DNA of 11,223 nucleotides from Laetiporus sulphureus 93-53 (lineage: Eukaryota > Basidiomycota > Agaricomycetes > Polyporales > Laetiporaceae). A program made the position numbers and the translations under genes. The DNA lies in assembly GCF_001632365.1 (NCBI RefSeq), contig NW_024468637.1:1-11223 (forward strand), given 5' to 3'. This document shows positions 1 through 6,243 of the stretch, piece after piece. The notes under the pieces were generated by a model. The model was not told the origin of the DNA and did not search any database. It saw only the letters and a list, made by a program, of their open reading frames with translations. Each line of letters opens with the position of its first letter. Positions within the stretch are counted from its first letter, which is position 1.

Positions 1-256
1 TACCGGGCTCCTAAGACCGTTAGATATACCACTTACCTCTGAGACTGACTGGTGCACCGCAGCAACACGCTCACTGGTCCGACGCTCTACATTTCTTGAA
101 CTTGGAGATCTCGAGCCCGTGTAGAGCTTGCATGGTCAGGGCCACCATGACAGACACAGGTGAGCCATCCCAGCAAGGATCCGAGCTTATACAATAGGGG
201 GAGCATGGTATGGAGGAACAGGGAGGAAAAAGCTGAGAGGGAGGAAGAGGTGCGGG
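1..256. repeat. Direct repeat, left copy (256 bp)
   Basis: This segment recurs in the same orientation at the far right end of the window. I aligned the two by eye over all 256 bases and saw one difference, A at 227 against G at 11194. It does not begin with TG or end with CA. The bases just after it show no obvious tRNA primer-binding site, and no purine tract precedes the right copy, so it does not look like a retroelement LTR. It contains a GTAAGT donor-like site on the minus strand (about 31-36) and a GTGAGC donor-like site on the plus strand (about 160). Confidence 0.97.
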
Positions 257-289
257 GTAAAAAGTGTTCACAGGAATGGGCGTGAACAA
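71..289 (-). CDS. Small hypothetical ORF crossing the edge of the left repeat
   Basis: This is a 72-codon minus-strand frame. Its start codon (289) lies just outside the repeat and most of its body lies inside it. The product is Pro/Ser/Cys-rich near the N-terminus and matches nothing I recognise. A different minus-strand frame is open up to a good GTAAGT donor near 36, so a spliced exon is an alternative. In the right copy the window stops before the matching start codon would be reached. Chance is a real explanation for a frame this short. Confidence 0.15.
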   Translation of the reverse strand: MFTPIPVNTFYPAPLPPSQLFPPCSSIPCSPYCISSDPCWDGSPVSVMVALTMQALHGLEISKFKKCRASDQ

Positions 290-330
290 TGTGTCAGATC
301 ACTCTCAAATTTGTCATAGAGGGCGGCATT

Positions 331-456
331 GCATGGTAGACCTCTCAGAGATGTTCTAGATGGAATCCGACTCTCATGGATGCACCGGCATCTCGTTTCA
401 TATTCTGATGGGCTGCAGTAAAGTTCGCATCAGAATATCACTGTTATCTACCATGC
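331..456. repeat. Nested imperfect inverted repeats
   Basis: Two inverted repeats share almost the same centre. The outer arms are GCATGGTAGA (331-340) and TCTACCATGC (447-456). The inner arms are ATATTCTGATG (400-410) and CATCAGAATAT (428-438), separated by 17 nt. Both pairs are perfect, but the sequence between outer and inner arms is not complementary. Possible readings are a decayed miniature inverted-repeat element, a hairpin in a transcript, or coincidence. I see no clear target-site duplication flanking it. Confidence 0.5.
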
Positions 457-1512
457 CGTGTCGTCTTCTTTCTTTCTGGATGACTCTGCTCAGATGCGTT
501 GTCCGATATGATTCTCATTGATGTGAAAATCGCCGGCACAAATCGAAATTACAGCTCTTTGACTGGTTACCTATGCATCACCTGCACAGTCTTGCACAAC
601 GCTGGTCAGAGTGGCACGGGACATGGAGCTTGACAGATCATCTCATACCAGGCCGGTGTACAGCCGAGCTGTGCAGGAGATAAGCCCAAGCCTAGAGGGT
701 GCCACCGCCACCATAGCGGGGTTCCAAATCTGACAGGTTCTCACTTCCGTTCCAGGGTAGGGTTTAATTTCAATTGGCCACACCCACGCCAACATTGCGA
801 ACTCCGAGCTTCCTCCGGATGAACTTGTCGACCCAGTCAGCTCAGCTCGGTTCGTCGATTCTGGGCCCATCGGTGAGTGACGCGTGACAGGAAACGTTGC
901 AGATCAGTGCGCGATCCATCAATCCGATGGCTGTCTGGTCGCGCGAAGGCAATCTCGTGGGTGCGTTTTCCCTTGATGCCCGGCCTTCTTGGTTCTTCAA
1001 GGTCTGATCATTAATATACGTACAACTTCGGATGACTTCTGGTGCATCTCAAGAGCCACAATTGGTGTTCATTAATGAACTGGCCCGAGTCTGCACGGAG
1101 GAGGCCCAACCTCGGCACATTGCACTTATTCCTCCTGCATGTACACTTACATCTGAACTGCCTTCTATTGACTCTCGTGAGACTGCTCTCGAGTCATGGA
1201 CCATTCGAGAAGCTCGTTGGAGCAGTACGCAGCAAGGCGCCGAGCGCATGTATCTACACTCGCAATGGTGACGGCTTGTGCTCGAATGAAACGTCCATGC
1301 AATCGCATTCCTCACCGTGAACCATACTGCCTACGCTCTAGTCTTTCGAGTATCCGTCCTGATTTCAAGTTCGCTGAGAGTGTGCAGGTGAGCCGGTTTA
1401 GTGACCTTCTCTCGCTTACGTTGATCTGGCCCAAGGAAGTTGCAATTGCAAAATGCACGGCACCGGCAGCATTGCCTGCTGACTGTTCAGAAGACTTCCT
1501 GTGTGATACGGC
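457..1512. other. Long stretch with no supported gene
   Basis: Several short overlapping open frames lie here on both strands (for example 643-870 minus, 1032-1320 plus), but none shows a recognisable domain or convincing composition. An intron-like segment lies at 1388-1435 on the plus strand: GTGAGC donor, GCTTAC branch-like site, CAAG end, 48 nt. A short AT-rich spot with ATTAATATAC lies near 1010-1020. The stretch could be intergenic sequence or the remains of a gene. Confidence 0.5.
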
Positions 1513-2237
1513 ATGCCTGGTGAGAAAAGCTTGAGAATGGCTGGCATTGTCTACCCCCGTCCTCGCATCTCCTCTCCCCTCCTCACATCTGCCTTCTCAC
1601 CCCTCACATGCACATTGTCGTCTCCTCCACTCTCATTTTACACTGGTCCTGAATGCCCGCCATGGAGTCCACGCACCCCTCACTCACCGTGGCCATGTTC
1701 GGTGAGTCCCGCTCATGTCCCGTCGTTGCTGACCAATTTGTTTCCGGTAATTGTGCGGCGTGTGCATAAGCAAGCCCGACCGCACCTCCTGCCCCGGTTT
1801 CGCACCGTCTCGAACCGTAAGTGCACAGAATGATTGGTCATCTGGCTTGCGCTCACGTCTCCTGGTATATAGACACGTTCTCGCCACCTGCAATATTTTC
1901 AGCCCGTGAATCGAGCAGCGATGAAGTAGTGGAGTCCTCGTTGACAAAGCCGGTCGCATCCTCCCGCGCTCGGTCAATAATTCACGATCGCCAGTTTCGA
2001 TCGCCAACGCACAATGTTATCAACATCCTCATGCGATTGAGCAGCGAAAATATGTATGAACAGTCACTAACGACTTTAGCGCGCTCGCGAGAGGAGCGCC
2101 ACAAAAGTCGGCTTGCCAGCATGAGACTGCCGAATTCGCGAGATGTACCATCGCCGTGCCTGTGTCTGACGCCACGACGGACGTGTTCCACTCACCACAC
2201 TAAACGACGCGAGACCTTTCCCACCCAGTACGCGTAG
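1513..2237 (+). CDS. Possible spliced hypothetical protein, 222 aa
   Basis: Two overlapping plus-strand frames (1513-1833 and 1821-2237) join in phase when the segment 1817-1872 is removed. That segment looks like a genuine fungal intron: GTAAGT donor, CTCAC branch-like site, TATAG end, 56 nt. The spliced frame has 222 codons and a TAG stop. The second exon is rich in Ser and Arg, with stretches such as SSSDEVVESS, and has no domain or membrane segment I recognise. An alternative model starts at ATG 1662, uses a GTGAGT donor at 1702 and an AAG acceptor at 1770, then the same second intron, and gives only about 40 residues ending at 1909. The intron is better supported than either protein. The gene could be a decayed copy or non-coding RNA. 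Confidence 0.3.
1549..1642 (+). promoter_or_regulatory. Pyrimidine-rich tract, possible promoter or 5' leader
   Basis: The plus strand here is almost entirely C and T, with repeated CTCC, CTCAC and CCTC words. CT-rich tracts just before the transcription start are common in highly expressed genes of filamentous fungi. It precedes an ATG at 1662 in good context (CGCC before ATGG). If the start at 1513 is used instead, the tract would be coding. The regulatory reading is inference. Confidence 0.3.
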
Positions 2238-2404
2238 CGCCGACAGCTTCAACACAGTCGTCCAGGGCTGTTACGATGCTCGGCTTTCCAACCCCATGGC
2301 CAATGCATTCGAGACATGTTCGTCGCCCAGCCCATTCTGCGGTCTTTCTATGTCGAGGTCAGGCGCCTAGTTGGCATTTCCAGCCCGAGGTTGCTCTTGA
2401 CTCG

Positions 2405-2536
2405 GATGTTGATGCGGATACACCAACTGCAAGTTCCCGGCCCCGGCCCACCGTTTCTTTGCAAGAATCGTGTGCGTATCGCATGCCCACTTTCGGCACA
2501 ATCACTCACATGCATAGCTATCTTTCAGACAGCGCG
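2405..2536 (+). repeat. Diverged exon+intron repeat, unit 1
   Basis: The unit opens with GATGTTGATGCG, encoding Asp-Val-Asp-Ala, then a GC-rich exon ending TTTGCAAGAATCGT. An intron at 2472-2528 follows: GTGCGT donor, ATCACTCAC branch region, TTTCAG end, 57 nt. The same order of words recurs about 394 bp downstream with scattered substitutions and short indels. In one frame both units read DVDA followed by a TASS stretch. The shared pieces include the intron interior (ATCGCATG and CAATCACT), so the copy arose at DNA level. Confidence 0.5.
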
Positions 2537-2798
2537 CTGCCATTGCAAGAGTGCTTTCCCCAGGGCCATCCTGATCGTCAGCTGCCCAGCGCACGGTCGC
2601 TACGTTCACGCCCCGTCCTTCGCGCGGTCTGTCCCGTAGGACCTCGCAAGCCCGTGTTTGGCGCTAGCCATCAGTGTTCCCAAACCGCTCTGTCCGACGG
2701 ATGCGATCTTTCTGAGGCAGCACGACCGCGTCACGGCATTTAGGACTCGTCTAAACGAGCCATCTCATCATATATACGTCCCTCTCCCCTCGGCCGCT

Positions 2799-2940
2799 GA
2801 CGTGGACGCGCTCACTGCCAGTTCTCCGGCTGCAGCCAGACTGCTGCTTTGCAAGACGCTCCCTCGCCGTCTTGTGGATATCGCATGTCCACGTCTGGCG
2901 CAATCACTGACACGTCCATGTCATCGTTCTAGACGGACGC
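2799..2940 (+). repeat. Diverged exon+intron repeat, unit 2
   Basis: This is the second copy of the unit at 2405-2536. It opens with GACGTGGACGCG (again Asp-Val-Asp-Ala), then CTGCTTTGCAAGA, and an intron at 2874-2932 with a GTGGAT donor, ATCACTGAC branch region and TTCTAG end, 59 nt. The exon part is about a dozen bases longer than in unit 1 just before the donor. Divergence from unit 1 is substantial, so the duplication is old or the sequence is evolving without constraint. Confidence 0.5.
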
Positions 2941-3446
2941 TGTGATGCCCTCATGAGGCCGGCTTGCGATGACGGGGTGCGAATCTCTCCCCGTGTCTGT
3001 CAACTCCGTCGACGACTAGCGTGATTGCCGAGGACGACCGTGAGGCTGAACCGGCCAGCGCGTGTGCTCAGTCTGTCCGCAAATTGCCCTTTCTGTACCC
3101 CCTCGAACGTCTGCGTCCGATGCAACCATCGACGCTTCCTACATGCTCAACCAACCCCAATCCAGCCTTTCAAGACAGTGCACGGTCGCTGTCTCAACGT
3201 TGAAGACCCACCCCGTCATAGCGTGGCGCACGCATGCGAGTCTCCACCCCGACCATTGACACGAACGCACTGACCGTTGCGCCCTCCCGTGCATATCGCG
3301 CCCGGGATTAGCGCAGACGAACACGCTTCCACTTCACCAGTGCCCATGCACATCTTTTCCCACACCGCGCTCTGCAGCTGGCACGATGTCCATTGAGGAC
3401 TCGCCCAGACGCAGCATGCCGCTCTTCACCCGGCCACCAAACGCCC

Positions 3447-3945
3447 ATGTCTCGCAAGACCAAAGCAAGTACCCGGACAGCAACCCTCCGAACCGGACCT
3501 TGGACACAGCGACACCCGTCGCTCCTCCCGTAAGTCCCGTCCACATGACTTTCCGGACAGCCCGTCCCTGACTCTATCCACGACGCAGACCTGCTACTTC
3601 GGAATATCCTGGTACGCTGCACATGCTGACTGTCTGCTCCATCTGACTCGACCCACACGCACCAGGACGACTCGCACCTCGCACACGCGAACAAGAACCG
3701 CGCCGACCCGGACCCGCGGACGCTGCGGCACCCGCCGCTCCTTCGTAAGTCCATTCCATCCGCACATCTCTCCATCGCCCGTCGCTCACGCTGCTTCCCG
3801 CACAGAACGCGTTCATCGCCTCGCAAGCAGGTAAGCACGCACCCGCCGGACTCGCATCCACCTCCTCTCCTCACGTTGCGGTCGCGGTCAGGCTGCCCGG
3901 GCTGATCAAGACCGAAGGGATGGGCCTGAAGGGGGTTTGGGGTAG
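3447..3945 (+). CDS. Hypothetical four-intron gene, about 87 aa
   Basis: Four consecutive segments look like real basidiomycete introns: 3530-3588 (GTAAGT, CTGAC, GCAG), 3612-3665 (GTACGC, CTGAC, CCAG), 3745-3805 (GTAAGT, CTCAC, ACAG) and 3831-3891 (GTAAGC, CTCAC, TCAG), lengths 54-61 nt. Exons are then 3447-3529, 3589-3611, 3666-3744, 3806-3830 and 3892-3945. The frame from ATG 3447 begins MSRKTK, is Arg/Ala/Pro-rich and stops at TAG 3943-3945. The other two frames also stay open through most of the spliced sequence. A start at 3386 gives a 94-residue product ending at 3905. A third frame, without a local ATG, contains LLLRNILDDSHLAHANKNR, which looks more protein-like and may be the true frame of a longer gene entered from upstream exons. 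The splicing is better supported than the product, for which I recognise no family. Confidence 0.4.
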
Positions 3946-3991
3946 ATGGTGATAGCGTAGGGAAGAGGATATTGGATTAAGGATTACATAC
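3926..3991 (-). other. Minus-strand intron-like segment antisense to a plus-strand exon
   Basis: Read on the minus strand this 66-nt segment starts GTATGT, is pyrimidine-rich and ends CCCCTTCAG. It partly overlaps the last exon of the plus-strand spliced unit. The minus-strand open frame 3871-4428 (185 codons) runs through it, Ser/Arg/Pro-rich and without a domain I recognise. If both are real, the two transcription units converge and overlap tail to tail at about 3900-3990. Confidence 0.3.
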
Positions 3992-4532
3992 GTAGAAGGC
4001 ACGGCGAGGAAGACCGTGAGTGATGCGACGCTGCGCAGCTGGTGAGGTCCCGAGCGCGCCTGAGGTTGCTGAGGCGCATGCATGCATGACCAGCGGCGCA
4101 CGACCGAAATGAGTGCGCTACACGATGAGTGAAGGTCTGGCCTCGAACAGAGCGGCGTGGACCGCCCAAGTCGGTATGAGTGTTCGCCAGCACTGACGGA
4201 CGCGGTAACCGGCGAATAAGAGAAGGCGCAGCGGGGTACACGTCCTCCCAGCACGCACCATTGCGCATTTCTCGGCCGCGTGTCGCAGACATTCGACTGG
4301 CGTATGAATGTGGCATGCGAGCGCGCAAGGGGCTCGTCGCAGTGACGACGCACGGGGGAGACGTTCGAAAGCGTCCAGCCTCGGGACCCTGCGGTCTCGC
4401 CTGACTCGGATTGCTCTCGCGTCCTCACGTCAGCGTTACGCTAAAAAGCCGTCCGGAGAATGAAGAAATATGTTGCTTTGAATGTGAGTAGTACAAAGAA
4501 ATCATGAGAGTGGGATCAAAGGATGCAAGATA

Positions 4533-4957
4533 TCATACCTCAGAACCATACGTCCCGTCCAGCACCGCCTCGTCCAACGGTGCCTCGACACCCGTAGCGA
4601 TGAAGGCCCGCCGCCGCACGTTATAGACTGGCGAGTCAGCACGACGACATGCTTCTGCGAGGCAACGCTCGACGATGATTGTCTTCTTATCGTCGTACCA
4701 AGTCCGCACCGTGTTCGTCTTCAGCTCGTTGCCGTCCAGCACGCCGTCTCGAAATCCTGGCCATCATCGACATACAGCCGGTCCCGTGCGGCGTGCTCGG
4801 CATGCGTCTCGACGACCGCGAGTCGGCGGGTTGAGTGCCAGTGCCGGCCCGCTGCAAGGGCGAAACCCAAGACGTCCGCCCGTCTCTGCGTGTTGAGGGT
4901 GCATGGCTCCGAAGCACGTTCACGAGAGCATATCGGACGGCGGGGAGACGAACGCAC
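4533..4957 (-). pseudogene. Frameshifted coding block with an LYVDDG motif
   Basis: Two minus-strand frames look coding and abut in different phases. The upstream one (to about 4745) includes RADVLGFALAAG and RDRLYVDDGQDFE. The downstream one (from 4742) continues DGVLDGNELKTNTVR and ends AVLDGTYGSE at a GTATGA donor (4538 downward). The sense flows if one base is missing around 4743-4750, giving DFE then DGVLDG, so this is probably a one-base deletion or a sequence error. LYVDDG, with Arg-Arg some 20 residues before it and a later GVEAPLDEAVLDG stretch, recalls the C-terminal part of GH31 alpha-glucosidases, but no catalytic region was identified, so that link is weak. A 63-nt intron (4538-4476, minus strand, CTCAC branch) may follow. 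Confidence 0.4.
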
Positions 4958-5805
4958 GGTGCTCGAGGGGGAGCCAGAGACGCGATGGTGGTGTCGTCAG
5001 CGGGGAGGGCGACGATGTGCGAAATGGCATGTCTTCGGTCCCGTACTTGTGAATGGCGTGCAGATCGGACTTTGCAGTGAGAGCGCGCAGCACCGTACTC
5101 CAGTCGACTTGTTATCACAAGCAACTGCGAGGAGCGGACCGGCCATCGGCGTGTTGGTGGCTGCCTGAATGGTGTCGACGACGGTGTGGATGGTGAGCGT
5201 GCACATAGCGTGGTGTCGTCGCAAGGCGTTGTCAAGAACGAGCACGGCGGGCGAGGTGGATGTGCACTGGGTGAAGAACAGACACGCGCGGCGGGTGCAG
5301 GTGAGTACGAGTAGCTACGGACAGTGCAGTATAGCCAGACACAGGTGAGCATCCTCTGCATGCACGAAGAGTCCACTGCATGGCGTACCTGGTCGTGCAT
5401 CGGCAAACGTCCACGGTCTTTAATACCTCGTCAACTCTGGACCGCCTCCGTCGCCCTGACACAAACGGGCACCTTGTGCTGGAGAACGCAAACCAGACGG
5501 CCTGCGCGTTTGCGACTGGGAGACCGAGCGGTCGCGGCTGAACGCACCTCTGCTGATCGCCCACCTCTTGTCCGAGAGGAGCGCGCCGAGCTCTGCGTGG
5601 TCTCTGACGGTGGACGAGGCTGTGGGTGAGCGAGCTCGGGTGTGGGGGCTTGAGACGGACGTTGGGCATGGATGCGAAGGAGGACGGCTGAGTCGAACGA
5701 GGACAGACACTCAAGGCATCGTGAGCGTTCGATGATCGTGAGCACCGCTGGCATGCGATCAAAGCAGTCGTGTCTCGAAGCCAGGGCTGAAGTGGTGCGT
5801 GTCAC
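4958..5805 (-). pseudogene. Minus-strand coding-like blocks in shifting frames
   Basis: Upstream of the LYVDDG block, stretches that read as plausible protein change frame repeatedly. Examples are VLDNALRRHH and TIHTVVDTIQAATNT (about 5245-5120), then KSDLHAIHKYGTEDMPF and HIVALPADDTTIASLAPP in other frames nearer 5030. Further upstream are ELGALLSDKRW (about 5580) and MPAVLTIIERSRCLE (from about 5750). An intron-like piece lies at roughly 5390-5320 (GTACGC, ending CCGTAG, minus strand). The plus strand here is G-rich, mirroring the C-rich sense strand of the left-hand unit. I cannot assign a family. It may be an older part of the same broken gene or a fast-evolving gene whose exons I could not join. 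Confidence 0.25.
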
Positions 5806-6106
5806 GCGCCACTGGGAATGATCGCATATCGCTGTTTGGACATGGAATCCTCGTTACAGAGCGCCAAATAGAATCAAGCGTCGGCGCATAGAAGGAGTAA
5901 GTACGCATGATCGCGTAGGGACAGCTATCAGCAGTGGAGGTGCTCCGACGCGAAGTCCACGTCGGACGAGATCAATCTCAGAGTTTCGTCTCCGAGCTCT
6001 CCCAGCCAATCGTGCGGCGGTTCAATCCCCGGCAACATCCCGAGACGGCATCTAAGGTGCGCTCCGTGGGGTATCATATCATGAATCTGCACGGCAAGCA
6101 TGGCGC
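5806..6106. other. Intergenic region upstream of the transporter
   Basis: This stretch should contain the transporter's upstream control sequences. No strong transcription factor site is evident. A 63-codon minus-strand frame (5928-6119) crosses it and overlaps the TATA-like box; it has no recognisable domain and I do not call it a gene. The word GGTTCAATCC at 6019-6028 matches a tRNA B-box but has no tRNA around it. Confidence 0.5.
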
Positions 6107-6114
6107 GATATAAA
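6107..6114 (+). promoter_or_regulatory. TATA-like box of the transporter gene
   Basis: GATATAAA lies 56-63 bases before the transporter start codon, a spacing that would place transcription start some 25-35 bases before the ATG. It is the only TATA-like word in the immediate upstream region. Its function is inferred from position only. Confidence 0.5.
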
Positions 6115-6132
6115 CCCATCCATCATCAGGGC

Positions 6133-6243
6133 ATGCTCCTTGTCACCATCTCTCGCTATCTTTCTCGCCATGACTCACGCGCGCGACGAAGAGGCCACCC
6201 TCGCCGAGGAGAACGTGAACCACGTCGTCCTCCGGAGCCTTGA
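6133..6243 (+). other. Out-of-frame upstream ORF overlapping the transporter start
   Basis: An ATG at 6133 opens a 36-codon frame that ends at TGA 6241-6243, overlapping the first 74 bases of the transporter coding region in another frame. If included in the mRNA it would compete with the main start. Its context (GGGC before the ATG) is weaker than the main start's (CGCC before ATGA). If transcription starts about 30 bases after the TATA-like box, this ATG may lie outside the mRNA. Confidence 0.2.

Larger units (their letters stand above)
2238..3446 (+). other. C-rich, intron-bearing sequence without an assignable gene
   Basis: Open plus-strand frames occur (2276-2743, 155 codons; 2316-2639; 2658-2945), but they overlap in different frames and none has a recognisable domain. 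At least two good introns lie inside (2472-2528 and 2874-2932), so unspliced frames are unlikely to be correct. I could not join exons into a single long reading frame. An ATG at 3386 opens a 48-codon stretch that runs into the spliced unit downstream. The segment is best read as part of a degenerate or fast-evolving transcription unit. Confidence 0.35.

Noticed and set aside
3308..3874. 188-codon minus-strand ORF
   Set aside because: Its Arg/Cys/Gly-rich product is what the antisense of a C-rich, spliced plus-strand unit would give, and the plus strand has four good introns in the same place.
4745..4800. YVDD as a reverse transcriptase catalytic motif
   Set aside because: The residues around it (RDRLYVDDGQDFE) lack the hydrophobic strands that flank the RT box, and no other RT motif appears upstream in any frame.
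5334..5350. 15-base match CAGACACAGGTGAGC shared with the left end repeat (about 150-165)
   Set aside because: The match does not extend much beyond the common splice-donor-like core, so one such match in 11 kb could be chance.
6019..6028. tRNA B-box GGTTCAATCC
   Set aside because: The flanking bases do not pair as a T-arm, and no matching A-box, anticodon arm or acceptor stem is present at the right distance.
6140..6169. Transporter start at TTG 6140
   Set aside because: The frame is open there but TTG is not expected as a start in a fungal nuclear gene, and an ATG in good context lies at 6170.
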